Below, one piece after another: positions 46,840 to 59,385 of a stretch of DNA of 64,000 nucleotides; positions within the stretch are counted from its first letter, which is position 1; every line of letters begins with the position of its first letter. Source of the stretch: Solanum dulcamara (taxonomy: Eukaryota > Streptophyta > Magnoliopsida > Solanales > Solanaceae); NCBI RefSeq assembly GCF_947179165.1, contig NC_077240.1, positions 28,128,001 through 28,192,000 of the forward strand, given 5' to 3'. The position numbers were made by a program, and so were the translations under genes. The notes under the pieces were generated by a model. That model was given only the letters and a program-made list of their open reading frames with translations, made no database searches and had not been told where the DNA came from.

Positions 46840-47045
46840 AACGTATGAAAACGGCAAGGCATGTTCAACTTTCTTCTGTCGTGCCAAGCGAGCGAGGGAA
46901 CTCTTTCTTGACAATTTGAATAATTTAGAACGATGTTTGTCCCGCATATCACTAGGAAAATCGGGATCTTTACAAAGGGCTTTATAAAGCTTTCGTCTCA
47001 ATTCATATTTAGTTACCAATGAAGAAAAAAAATCAACTTTCTTCA
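46840..47045 (-). pseudogene. rps14: Mitochondrial-type ribosomal protein S14 fragment in nuclear DNA
   Basis: Minus-strand translation contains KYELRRKLYKALCKDP and PSDMRDKHRSKLFKLSRKSS, the hallmark of plant mitochondrial S14, not the plastid form. The N-terminal part diverges (an upstream ATG near 47078 is followed by an in-frame stop) and the C-terminal segment that should carry the CxxTGRPR region is replaced by diverged sequence ending SYVFE. S14 binds the small-subunit rRNA head in mitochondrial ribosomes. This is either a mitochondrial DNA insertion or a failed or decayed gene transfer. No clear transit peptide or introns are visible. Confidence 0.85.
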
Positions 47046-47510
47046 AATTTTATTTTTGCTCTAATTTATTTTTCTCCATTTTCTAATTCATATTACTTCT
47101 AATCGTTTAAGCCTTGAACTTTAAAGAAACCCAAAATGTTTGTTTTATTAAATCAAAAGATTCCACTTTTGCTTACAAAAAGGCATGTTAGGCACATGCA
47201 ACCGACCAGATGTGTGATGCTTATTCAAGTCCATGCATACACACTACACATCAATCAATTTCTTCTTTCTTTTTCGTCATCTTCTTAAATAATTGAAAAT
47301 TTGTTATATACATAATCAAGACTGTTACACTTATTTTTAATTGATAAAAATTGGCCCCATAATATTTACATTTGTGATACACAAGAGTCAGTTGTTTGGA
47401 TCGTAAACATCCCTTATTTTTAATCCTAAAATTGTGAGTTCGAATCATCAACGAAGTAAAAAGGTGGGAGTTGGAGGGAAAAAAACTTTGGTGATAACTA
47501 AAGTATATAT
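47046..47510. other. Intergenic AT-rich DNA
   Basis: Upstream of the rps14-like fragment; no promoter or gene I can support. Confidence 0.4.
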
Positions 47511-47705
47511 TTTTTTACCTTTTTTTTTGGTTTTCCATTCAGTCTTCGGAGTCCGTGGAGCCCCGATTAAATTCTGATCGCGCACTATAAGGGCCATTCT
47601 AAGGTGGAGCTTCCAACAGGATTTTCGCCATACTCGGGACTCAAACTCAAGACATCTGATTAAGGATAGAACAGTCTCATTACTACACCATAATACATGT
47701 TGATT
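47511..47705 (-). mobile_element. tRNA-derived SINE, minus strand
   Basis: On the minus strand: A-box-like TGGTGTAGTAATGAGA, B-box-like GAGTTTGAGTCCC, a body rich in GGAAGCTCCACCTTAGAATG, and an A-rich tail (T-rich near 47511-47534 on plus). Degenerate. Confidence 0.65.
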
Positions 47706-48701
47706 ATTCCTTAACCTAGTACAACACTCTCACAATCTCACTTTGCAATATACAAAGGTTCCTAAAATCAGAAGTGGAGTTAGAATTTATCCTCTCCTGT
47801 TATGATTGAGTAGAAGATTAACCAAAGAATCTTGATTACTATTTTTGAAATATCCTTATCCAAAATAATTGGTTGATTTTGGTGATCAAATTGACTAGAT
47901 AGCTTATGACTATATTGATAGGTCCACATGACTTCAAGATGAGCATTATCCTCTAAAAATTAGTACTATTTTAAAATCAGGCCACTTAGATAGTTGCTTT
48001 AACCAACTTCAAGGTATCCTACCAATCAAGTATATATGCGCATGACATTTATTTAAATATTAATGACATATGTGCTATACAAAAGATATTTATTGTTTCT
48101 TATTAAAAATTAAATATATATTATTGAAAAGTTGTACTAAAACAAGTTTTTTAAAATTGAAAAAAAATAGGACCAATTTTGTAATAAAAAGTAGAGAAAC
48201 AAATTTTATAATTAGTAATTCACTCTTCTCCATCAACATATCCAATCCCACCCCTACACATAATAACTCACACCCCTAGCTAACTCCTGCCCCACCCCAA
48301 TAGTATTTGGCTAAATTTTATATAAATATTTTGAAATAATATTTTCTACTCCTTACTAATCAAATACTAAAAATTAATTAAGAAAAATATTTATTTTCAA
48401 GAAAATAAATAATTGACTTAGAAAAAGGAGAAATATCATATAAATTGGCAAAGAGACTAATATATACATATATTCAATTTTAAAATTAATGTTTATTATC
48501 AGCAATGATATTTAACATTGATGACCATTCACTGTGTTATTGGAATCTCAATTTTTCTTGACATCCAAAATTAATTAATTATTTATTATTATTTTCCTTT
48601 TGTTTTAACCCCATCCATGAAAAAACAAATAAAAATAATAATAAATTTGCTAAATGTTTATTTTATACATCTTTTATCATATTTCTTTGTTTTTCAATAG
48701 T
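47706..48701. other. AT-rich intergenic DNA, no gene seen
   Basis: Only a short chance ORF (48070-48279, +) rich in Lys, Asn and Ile. Confidence 0.4.
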
Positions 48702-50733
48702 TGTCATGACCCGATCCACGGGGTCGTGCGGGCACCCACTATACACCCTAAGTAGGAGAACCCTTATATAAGAACAGTTGCGGAATTTTAAACAAATTTG
48801 AAAAATTAACCAAAATTTTTAAAGAAAACTATATTAACGATCAGTTTATTCAATTCTACAAAACTCCCAAGGATACTAGTCTAGATAGGTACAAGAACTA
48901 CTAAGAACAAAAATAAAATAAAAGACCAATGACCCAGCTTTCACCAAGATAAGGGAAAAATAGAAGCTGCTGAAGGATCGCATTCGTCTTCACCTACGAA
49001 ACATAACTGAACCTGCAACCATACAATGCCAAGTAACATAGCAAGAGTAGTATCAGTACAAACAACACGTACTGGTAGGCATCATCGTTCAATCTGATAC
49101 CCACCGCATAAAATATGAACAGAAAAGTAAGAGATATCATAGTACTTAGACTTCCTTAATTTAGACATCCCAGTCAATTAAGTACACTCCTTATTCTCCA
49201 TCTTAGGGTATTCATCACCCTAAACAACACGGTTCCACTACCATCCTAGTCACAACTTAAAACTGTGGATTAAGGACCCTCACCTAGTAACCTTAACCAT
49301 TCCAATAATTTCACTCAACCTTTACTAGTTGGCCTAATTGTCTCACAACATAAAGCATATCTGTCTCACAACCACACTGTCCTCCTCACTTGAGTTCTAG
49401 ATACAATCCCTACCTCATTCATTAATGGAGATCACAATAGTAGCACTTTTTGGCAACTAGAAACCTCAACTTCTAAGTTTATAAATACAGAACACGATTA
49501 TACCATATATTTCACATCCACGCCTAATAGAGTCCATCCATTTACCCACTAATAAGTGTATTTATGATCATAATCCTCAAATTTGAACACATCTCAACTC
49601 AAGAATTCATTTATAATTCTCAGTCCATGGCTCAGCTACCGCTAACCTTACTATCACATGAAAATACATAGATCCTCAGGTCCTCTTATGGGACCATCCA
49701 CACACATATACTTGGCCCTCTCAAGGGACTCAATCCAGTCATATTTATGTCGGAATGTGACACCTAATTCAAAATTGTGTCGGAACGTGACATCCAATCT
49801 AAATACGTGTCGGAACGTGACACCGGATCCAAATACATGTTGAAACGTGACACCCGATCCAAATATATTCTGTTGGAATGTGATACCCGGTATAAACATA
49901 CCACATTCACAATTTCATTCAGCATTCACAACATTTATACCATTAAGAACAAGTTCATCACAAAAATAGGCCAGCAATTGCTCATTTATATAAGAACGAA
50001 CCCGATACCCTTATTTGTACACGTTTAGGCATATCATAAGTAACTTAATTACACATTTAAGATAATTTCGGAAACAATCAACGTCTCCACTACCAAACCT
50101 TATAGATCTAACCTCAAAATCTACTGGTTTTACTTTTCTGTACGAGATTCTATGACCGATATAAATTAACTAGCTGCACACAAAACACGCAATCAATAAT
50201 TTCTCAATTCACTGCGGCACCTTTCAACCCAGATCACATTCTAATTTGACCCTATCACAATTGGATCTCTGCTCATAACCCATGACCCGCAGCTTAGTAT
50301 ATGAATTCTCATTAATTTTTCCTCTATATTACAGAGTGGGTATAGGTTTACTACTGAGGAAAGAGAAGCCTAGCCTACCTGAGCGCCAAACATTAACGGA
50401 GAGATAACACTGCTAAAATCATTGGTTCCAGATGTTCCATGGGCAAGACCAGATTGAATTTCAAGGGTTAAAGCCTTCCAAAAATTGAGATTCTCTTCCT
50501 TCCTCTTCTTCATTCAAGAAAAGCCTTTTTGAAGGGTTTTGCAGAAACCCTTGCCTCTAACCCCCACTTGGGTGAGGTGGAGATAATAAGAAAATTTGCG
50601 ACTTAAGTTCTGTCCCACGATTTCCCACTCTGGCGGCCTTATTCCCGCTGTGGCAGGGTGGTGGGACCCTGTGAAGTCAATTTTTTGCAATTTCTTTTTT
50701 TAATCAAAATTAACGACGGTTCGAATCGTTACA
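48702..50733 (+). mobile_element. Solo long LTR, 2.03 kb, ATAGT target duplication
   Basis: It begins TGTCATGACCC and ends ATCGTTACA; flanks are ATAGT at 48697-48701 and 50734-50738. It includes a minisatellite and a short GC-rich block (about 50610-50668). No coding region. Confidence 0.9.
49748..49893. repeat. 30-bp minisatellite in the solo LTR, about 4.5 copies
   Basis: Units share TGTCGGAACGTGACAYCCRA followed by TCCAAATAC. ORFs on both strands here are repeat translations. Confidence 0.85.
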
Positions 50734-50880
50734 ATAGTTGATTATAAGTTCAACTTCCTTTTCCTCTGCTTTTTAGCTTTTTGAATGTTTAAAGGAAAAA
50801 AGAAGAAGTTGAAATCAAAAGAAAGAAGAAAATAAAGAGATTGGCTTAATTTCTTTTTTAATATTATATATAAACTTTTT

Positions 50881-50982
50881 TTGAGTAATACTCATAATAA
50901 TACTTTCTTAGTCCCAAATAAGCATTGTTTTTTGAGTAATACTCATAATAATACTTTCTTAGTCCCAAATAAGCATTGTTTT
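50881..50982. repeat. Exact 51-bp tandem duplication
   Basis: Two identical units 50881-50931 and 50932-50982 (start TTGAGTAATACTC). No differences, so recent. Confidence 0.92.
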
Positions 50983-51707
50983 AATTCATTTCACGCTTAT
51001 TTATTAAAAAGATATAAAATATAGTTTTGTCAAGTTATCTATCCCTTTTTATTAATGTTTCTTTAGAATTGAACACTATTAAAAAGAAATATTTTTTAGT
51101 ATAAGAGTATAGTCAGAAATAAATACTATTTTTGTCTTGAATTTCTAAAATGATATTTATTATATTATAAATATTGTTTGCTAAAACGATACTATCTTCA
51201 TCCCTTATTAGATGGACATTTTCAACTTTACACTGTGATTAAGAAATCATTAATAGATTAGAAGATTTTATCATTTTGTCATTTGTTTATATCAATGCAA
51301 TATATATATAGAGTATATAAATAACTAGTATTGAGAATTGTTTACACTGAAAAGGTCATATTAATTGTAGGAGTAAAATAAGAAAAAAATTAATTAATTC
51401 TATCTTAATTTAATAAATAATCAAATAATATAAAATAAATATTTTTAGTAAGATGTCTATCTAATATGAGACGGAGATTGTATTTGTTTTGAAAACTGTG
51501 GGAATAGTAATATAAAATGAATGTGTGTCTACCGTCTAGGTATAATCGAGGAATACCTTTGTATTTTTTAAGGGATTCACGGGATGCATCCCTACCAATG
51601 TGATACACGTATGCAAATTCTAAGTCCCAAGAAGATAATTTTAAAGAATTTCCCACGTTCCTTTTTTCCATATTTTAAAAAAATAAAACGGAAAAGAGAA
51701 AAAAAAA
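50983..51707. other. AT-rich intergenic DNA
   Basis: A TCATCCCTTATTAGATGGACA / CTAATATGAGACGG pairing (51196-51216, 51462-51476) hints at another small Stowaway-like element, poorly preserved. No gene. Confidence 0.35.
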
Positions 51708-51871
51708 AATATATCCTTAAACTAAGTGAAATGAATGAAAATGTCCTCAGTTGATAGTTTGGTCTAAAAATGTCTTTATCTTTAAGAATGAGCATGGTAT
51801 GGTATATACTAAATTACCATACCATTCCCTAAAATTTTGATACCGTAGTTTTGAAATTATGGTATTTGGTA

Positions 51872-52154
51872 CTCCCTCCATTCCATATTAAGTGAATTTT
51901 GAGGAATTTTTTATTATTCAAAATAATTGAATTATTCAAAGTTCAAAATAGATGTTTGAAACTTTTTTCATATTTGTCCTTTCATTTATTGAAGTTTTGT
52001 ATTTTCTAGGAGATAAATCACATTACTTGCAAAGTTATATTTATGATTTTACAAAGGGCAATAGTGGAAAGTATGGTTCAAATTATGTCCTTGAATATTT
52101 TTATTAATATGTGTGCATTGTCTCACAAATTCACTTAATATGGAATGGAAGGAG
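51872..52154. mobile_element. Stowaway-type MITE
   Basis: 283 bp; inverted ends CTCCCTCCATTCCATATTAA and TTAATATGGAATGGAAGGAG, flanked by TA on both sides, the Tc1/mariner signature. Confidence 0.92.
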
Positions 52155-52248
52155 TATAGTATATGATATACATTTTAAATATTTTTGGTATTCGGTACGG
52201 TATTTAATATTTAGAAATAACATATCGCAATACCGAAGATCATACCGA

Positions 52249-52919
52249 CAAAGGCGTATCCAGAATTTTGAGAGTATGTGTGCACTATTATGAAAAGATG
52301 GATCTAAGATATAAATTTGATCAATTCGACTTTTAGATTCTTAACACTATATTATTACTGCACTATTAAGAACAGATGAATCTAAGATAAAAATTTGATC
52401 AATTCAACTTTAGGTTCTTAACACTACACTATTAAGAACAGATGAATCTAAAATAAAAATTTGATCAATTCGACTTTAGGTTCTTAACACTACACTATTA
52501 AGAACAGATGAATCTAAGATAAAAATTTGATCCATTTGACTTTTAGGTTCTTAACACTGAACCTGTTACAATGCTAAAAAAATTGGTAATATTCAATGTG
52601 ACACACTTAAGATTTTTGAAAGATTAAAACAAAAAACCAAAAGAAAAATTAATTGAAACGTCAAAGTGTTACCGATAACCACTTGGAGAGGTGTTTCTAA
52701 ACTTTAGAAAGAGAAAAAATAAGATAGATATAAGATTTAAATTTCTAACCTCACTTAGAGAGGTGCACCAATCATTATTACGTTATATGATACTTTGAAC
52801 GTAGATCCACACATCTATATTTAAATATTTTTTAAAAAATATAACACTACTATATATGATCTAGGGAGGGGAGCATGGGTTCACGTGAACTCAGGGACCC
52901 CCCTAGATACGCCCCTGCC
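52249..52919. mobile_element. Inverted-repeat element with GGCGTATC ends
   Basis: Ends AAGGCGTATCCAGAA and CTAGATACGCCCCTGCC are inverted; flanked by TACCGA at 52243-52248 and 52920-52925. The inside includes about four tandem copies of a roughly 66-bp unit (52286-52563). Confidence 0.7.
52286..52563. repeat. About 66-bp tandem repeat, 4 copies
   Basis: Units share ATTAAGAACAGATGAATCTA and GGTTCTTAACACTACA; diverged at a few positions. Confidence 0.85.
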
Positions 52920-53089
52920 TACCGAAGTATATAGTTACATATATATATATATATATTTAAAATACTAACAAATATGCAACCTAGTATTAGTGGTATAAAC
53001 TAAATGTTTGAAAGTAGAAATTTGACTACTCTATTTTGATTGAAATATATTTTTAAATGTAATTGCTTAACAAAACGAGTTGTTTGTAC

Positions 53090-53709
53090 GCCTGAGCTTT
53101 CAGTTGGTTCAGTTCGTTTTGTAAATTTTGGTTCGAGTTTTTGGTTTTTGGTTTGTGAAAATGTTAATCCAAACCAAACTAAAATAAATTCGGTTCGATT
53201 CGATTTTCACAATTTCGGTTCGATTTTTGGTTTGTAAGATTAGTTGAACAAATTCACCTCCTTCAGTCCTTCATATGATTTTTTCGAAAAATATATCATT
53301 GCTAGTATATTTCAATCACAAATATAAAAATGTAACACACATGCGAACAACTAGTATTCACACAAGGAAAAAAGTAAAATAGACACAAGCAAAAATAAAT
53401 TTTGTCTAAAATATATATAAAGAGTTCTAGTGAATTGCAATGAGAATATATATAAAGAGATCTAGTGCACACGCAACCCTCATACAGGCTACAGCTTGTG
53501 GCTTTAGGCAACATTATTCAGGCCTCTACTGTGGAGAGTATATAAATAAATTTTAATTTTTCGGTTAACCGAATTAAAATAGCTAAAAATCAAAAATCAA
53601 ACTGAATAACTGAATTTTTAGAATTTAAAATCGAACCAAATCGAAGCAAAATTTTTAAAAAATTGGTTCAGTCAGTTTTTTCGATTTGAACGATATTATG
53701 CCCAACCCT
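53090..53709. mobile_element. AT-rich MITE with GGTTCGG motifs, 12-bp direct flanks
   Basis: 620 bp flanked by AGTTGTTTGTAC at 53078-53089 and 53710-53721. Both ends carry inverted TTTGGTT/AACCAAA and TTCGGTT/AACCGAA motifs. Likely hAT-like, with an 8-bp duplication within the 12-bp match. Confidence 0.65.
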
Positions 53710-54336
53710 AGTTGTTTGTACTATCTTTTGAATACATATTTCTACACGTGTAATGTGTTAGTATGATATAATTGAGAATTTTTTTTTGAATTGTCGAAGT
53801 GATAATAATCTATTATATGAGTATATATTAGTCAAAGTTGAACAAACTATGATTACCGATTTACCATACCAACAAATACTGAGACCGCACTTTAAAATAC
53901 CGAACCATACCGAATTAAATTGGTATGGTAATGGTATAATAGTTTTAAAAATCAAATACCAAAATTACTGTACAGAAGTTTCAAATATTGTACCATACCA
54001 TACCATGTCCGCCTTTACTTGTCTTCTATAGTTTGGTCAAAAAATGTCCTTATTGTTACTTACTGAATCAAAAATATTCTTTTTAAAATAAATATATTAT
54101 TTTTATCTTTTTAAACACATTCTTTTCCTAATGATGATTTATTTTATTAGAAAATGTTTATCTTACTTCAATTCATAAAAAATATATAAGGTCACAGTAA
54201 TTTTATCATTAATTTTCATTTAGATAACAATTAAAAAATCTAATTAAATACAAAAAAAAATATTTCTTAATCTTTTCTAAATTGAAGTAGGATAAATATT
54301 TTCTAATTAAAAAAAATCATCGTTAGAAAAGATAAT

Positions 54337-54339
<3 letters not shown>

Positions 54340-54376
<37 letters not shown>
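54340..54376. repeat. (TA)n microsatellite, 37 bp
   Basis: Uninterrupted dinucleotides at the centre of the foldback element. Confidence 0.9.
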
Positions 54377-54378
<2 letters not shown>

Positions 54379-54670
54379 AACAAGGCATTTTTGACCCATT
54401 AAGTAATAATAAGGGTATTTTTGCACCAAACTATTGAAGTCAAAGACATTTTTGGATCAAAGTATCAACTGAGAATATTTTTATTCATTTCACATAATCT
54501 AAGAACATTTTTAACCCCTCTCCAAAAAATAAAATTAAAACAAAGTTTTCCATTTAGCACCCTATGATTCTGAATTCGTGATATGGATTTGGTCTTTCAC
54601 TTTGCTAATTTGGATGATATTATTTTTGATAGTCATGTGCTAATGACATATTTTTATAAATTTTTAATAG

Positions 54671-55911
54671 AGATAAGTGTCAAAAAAATTTAAACTATTT
54701 TATTTTTTAGAGTTTCATATTTAAATTATTGGAAGTGTGAGTTTCATACCTAAACTCTCTCTACTCTCTCTGTTTTTTTAAAAAACCTTGGGCATTCCAT
54801 ATGGATAAAATATTTCACATTGACAAATATTAAATAAACTATTAATATTAGTTAAAAGTTAAAGACTAAAGTACTTCTATCTCCCAAAAAAGAAATTATT
54901 TTTTTATAAAAGAAATTACTCTTTTTTAAAAAGAAATTATTTTTTTTAAAAAAATTAAAATATTTTGCCCACACACTCACTAGTTGGGTTGGTCCGACCA
55001 AGAAAGGCATGAGACTTCCACCACCTCTCCCCCCCCCCCCCTCCCACAATCCCCGTCCTTTTTTAAAAAAATATTTGTATAAAATATTTTTAAAAAATTC
55101 TTATTTCACCCCTACCCACTCCTTCCTAAAAAATATTATTATTTTTATTTTTTAAAAAAATAAAATTATACCTACCCCATCTAACCCCCGCTCTTAATTT
55201 ATATTTTTTATATATTTTTTTATTTTGTGTTAGATATGTACATATATTTTTAGGGAAATATATTTCTTACTTGCTTACCGAATATAACAGAAATAAAAAT
55301 TTTATTTTAAGAAAAGTTTTGCAGCAAGTAAAAAATACTTTTCTAGAATCATATGTATATATTTAACACAAAATGAGAAAAAAAATTGTAAGCGGAGGGT
55401 TAGGTGGGGTGGGGTAGATTTTTTTAAAAAATAAAAATAAAAATATAGAAATTATTATTTGAAGGGGGAGGGGGAGATGAATTAAAAAAAAAATTAAGAG
55501 CTTTTATAAAAATAATAATTAATAAATAAAAATAAAACTAAAAAACTAGGGTGGAGGTGGGGGTTGGGGTATGATGAGAGAAAATGATGGAGTGAGGTAA
55601 GAAAAATATTTTATATTTTATTTTATAATTTTTTTGGAGCGGGAGATAGTAATATTTTAACCTTTAATTTTAACTAATTTTAATAATTTATTTAATTTTT
55701 ATTAAGGTGGAATTGTTTTGTCCATGTGAAAGAGACTAAGAGAGAGTGCAATACACACACCATGATGAGGATGGAATAAAAGACAGACGTGTGCTTCTCA
55801 AACTAATAAGTGATAGTTTAGATATGAAAATCACACTTCTAATAATTTAGGAATGAACTCAAAAAAGAGAGATAGTTCAGATGTGTTTTTGACACTTATC
55901 ACTTTTTAATA
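54671..55911. mobile_element. Long foldback (inverted-repeat) element, arms about 0.6 kb
   Basis: The ends GATAAGTGTCAAAA and TTTTTGACACTTATC are inverted, and inversion continues inward: CTCCCACAATCCCCG and CCTACCCCATCTAACCCCC on the left match AGGTTAGGTGGGG-type runs on the right, up to TTTTGTGTTAGATATGTACA (near 55224) versus its inverse near 55350-55373. The centre is near 55290. A C11 run sits at about 55029-55040. No ORF. Confidence 0.75.
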
Positions 55912-57008
55912 TAACCCAATTCATAATATTATTTCATCTACATTACAAACATCAAGATAAAATTAATTAAAATTTTCCTTTACCTCTATAATTATTTTTT
56001 AAAAGTATAAACAAATTTTGTAAAGTTTTGAGAAACTAAATTAAGGGGTAAATTTGCAAAATTATCCTTCTTATTTAGGAGATTTCTTAAAGAACGCGTA
56101 AAATGAGACAAAGAAAATAATGTATAACATAGAAAAATTAACTTCTTAAACTTCATACACATTCAAGCAGTGTTATACAAAATAGGACAATAAATATGTA
56201 ATATATTGTAAAACAAAAGCAATATAGAATATGAAATATAGATCAAAGATATAGAGAGTAGAATGTAGAGATCATATTATTCAAATGTCTTTAAGTGTCT
56301 TGCAATGGTGAATGACACTCCTATTTTTAGGTTGATAAATCACTCCAAAAAAATTATTATTTTAAATGTCCAAATCAATAATACATTCTTATCCAAAAAT
56401 AGTTCATAGAACCTAGGAAATATATATACATGATTGTAAGTAGTTCATGTATTAACTAAATGGACAATCCACTCATTCAATTGATTTATAACATATATTT
56501 CCTCTGTTTTAAAAAGAATGACCTAGTTTGACTTGACACAGAGTTTAAGAAAATACAGAAGACTTTTCAATCTTGTGGTCCTAAATTAAAGTTATGTCAA
56601 ATATACCAAAATATCGTTTAATTTTGTGGCCTTCAACATACCACGTGGAAAGTTAAAATTAAAGTATTGTCAAAAAAGGAAATTTTATCATTTTTGTTGG
56701 TATATTATGAAGAATAATTTGCTATTAATAGTTCTTGATTTCTTTGTGGGTACACCATTACCAAGATCATTCACTTTGTATGTCTTACAATGATTTTTAA
56801 AATATAGTGTCCACGATTGTATTCTGAATGAACACCTTTCAATCTTATTAACTTTTCCTGCAAAATCATTTCTAAGATTATGAATCATAGACTATGACCT
56901 CTCACGCATAAAATGATTTCTCCTTATCAAATTGATTTTATTAAAGAAAGATCAATTACTGACATATTCTTTTGACACAGAAGATGGTCCATAACACCAA
57001 TCACGATT
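55912..57008. other. AT-rich intergenic DNA, no gene seen
   Basis: A possible degraded Stowaway end (CCTCTGTTTTAAAAAGAATG) lies at about 56501-56520. Otherwise unassigned. Confidence 0.4.
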
Positions 57009-58224
57009 AGGGGTGCAAAAATCAAATCGATTAATAAATCGAATAGAAAAAAATATTATTGGGTTATTGCTATTGAGTTTTGGGTTAATAGATTTGTAAT
57101 AATTTATAAAAAAAAAAGATTTCGGGTTAATATTGGGTAAACTGCTAACCCATTAAAACATATTTAATTTATTACTTTATACCTACATAGATTTAAATAT
57201 TAACATCAATACCTTATTGGTTAATATTATTGCCCTTTAGCCTTCAATTCACATTATTGTCTTAGTTCTTTTTATGTGTTGCACTTGTATAGTTCTTTTC
57301 ATGTTAGTTACTACTAAATCTATTTTATAAGCATTACATAAGGTTATGTTATTGTCTTGTCGTGTCAAATTGTTGGAGAAGGCATATAATTATTTTATGA
57401 GTATTTTTTTATTGGTTAAATCGAAAACTGAACCGTTAAGGACCAAATCCGTTAAGCATTCCATGAGGTTATGTTATTGTCTTTTCTTATTTAAAAACTA
57501 AAAATCGATAAATCGAATCGATAATATATAAAATCAAACCGAACCAATCGATGCTGTCACGATCTAAATCCAGGTGTGATGGCGCATGTCCTTTCCCACC
57601 GGACAAGTCAGCCTAAAAACCAATATTTTACGGAAAATAAAATGGAAACAATTTAAATAGGTACATAAATAAATCAAAAGCGGAAGTCTTTTAAACTTAA
57701 ATAACCCCCAAAAACTGATTGTCACATGTACAAGCTACTAAAATGGAACTGGAATGCAAATACAAGTCTCAAGTATGTTTTTGACTCTCAAGTAGAGTAA
57801 AACATAAAATACAGAAATAAGAGGGTCTGACGGATGTCAATAGCTACCTCTCTCAATCTCCTAGAAGCCTCAGATAATTAGAAAAGTGAATACTCACTGT
57901 CTGGATTCAAAACTTATACAAGTGTAGAAGAAAGGGGTGAATACCAAACAACATGGTACCTAGTAAGCCAACTAACAAAACAAAATAAATCTAATAGTAT
58001 ACACGAACTCCTTTTCAATCCAACCGAACCTCCATAACTACAACCTGCACAGAAAATCAGCCAACCTAACAGTTCATACTAAACAGTTCAAATAGTGTCC
58101 AAAATCACAGCTCAACCTCACAAATCGTAACTTACAAATAGCCATAAGTCAAGTACAAGTATCAAGTTCACCGCACAATATATACAGGAATGTATATGCA
58201 CACTCAATGATCGTGCAAGTTTGC

Positions 58225-58320
58225 AACCGCCGCAAAGACTTCGGCATCATAATCACGTCGGAAATGACCTCGGCATCACTCATTCCCACAGAAAATGACC
58301 TCGGCCTCACAATCATGTCC
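58225..58320. repeat. Short minisatellite in the solo LTR, about 3 copies
   Basis: Units with GGAAATGACCTCGGCATCA, related to the 20.8-kb unit. Confidence 0.75.
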
Positions 58321-59164
58321 ATCTAATCACAGTGTTCCAGAACAATATACAATCAACATGCTCACACATGTAATGAGGAAAATGACAAGTTTAAACAATC
58401 CGCAATCACTATGAGGCTATCAAAGTATTCCAACAAATACACATAGATAACAAGATCACGACATATCACAGTTTGAATCACAACATTAGCACATAAAACC
58501 TTTTATTAACCCCATCGATCAATTAAGATTAGTTCACGAAATAATTCAACTCGTAATCTCGTCCCTATTACTTTCCAACACATACGAGAAAGGAAATTCA
58601 AAATTCTACAAGATTAACAGAGTTTTAGAAGTTCACTTGCCTTAGTCAAAATCACGATCAATCAATAACGTGAGCCTTCCCCTTCTGAATATACTCTGAA
58701 ACACCATAATCTAGTCAAGTAATGATTCACAATAAAAAACCGAGTGTATTGACACCAAAAATAAGAAATTCGGGAAGAAATGTCAAAACGGCTCAAAAAT
58801 TCAATTGTGAAAACGAGGTCTAAATTAGGAAATTTTTGGATGAAAACGTTTCTCACAGTATTACGAATCTATTGGTGAAAACCATTTCAAAAAAGGAGTT
58901 TAAATCAGATCATAATCACCATTTAAATAATTTTTCCAATATTCTTGAAAGACCCCAATTTCAGCAATTAAAATTATCAAACTTTAAGTTAAAATCCACA
59001 ATCAAGCAATGGGTTATGAAGATTATGGGTTAAAATCACTTACCCAATAGGTTTGCCACAAAAATTTCCTTGAAAATCGCCTATCCAAGCTTTCCAAGTT
59101 CGAAAATGGAGAAAATGGGTCTAATTCCTGACTTTTGGATAGAACATTGTTCAGGCTATAATTA

Positions 59165-59385
59165 CCCTTTGCGATCACAATGAACAATATCTCGCGATCA
59201 CGAAGAGTCAATGGGTCAACTCATTAAATCGACCCTCGCGATGGCGACTAACATCACTCGATCATGACTCTCTTGGACACATAGCTTCGTGATCGCGGTG
59301 CCCACCATGCGATCGTGAAACACAGAAAAATTACCTATGCGATCGCGACCAACACCCTTCACGATCGCGATGAAGAGTGCGTCAA
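59165..59385. repeat. CpG-rich GCGATCGCGA block in the solo LTR
   Basis: Recurring TGCGATCGCGAC / TCGCGATGGCGA / CGTGATCGCGGTG motifs, about eight, separated by short spacers. Homologous slot to 21960-22135. Confidence 0.75.

Larger units (their letters stand above)
51792..54009. mobile_element. Inverted-repeat element (ATGGTATGGTA ends), itself carrying three insertions
   Basis: Left GCATGGTATGGTATATAC and right CCATACCATACCATG are inverted ends, with matching sub-terminal ACCATACC/CCGAACCATACC motifs. Removing 51872-52154, 52249-52919 and 53090-53709 leaves about 0.65 kb. Confidence 0.6.
51708..54521. mobile_element. Small foldback element split by a nest of other transposons
   Basis: 51708-51780 is the inverse of 54449-54521 (AAGTGAAATGAATGAAAATG / CATTTCACATAA...), and 54020-54090 continues the left arm as the inverse of 54370-54430. 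The original unit was therefore about 0.6 kb, opened in its left arm by the 51792-54009 element. Confidence 0.65.
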
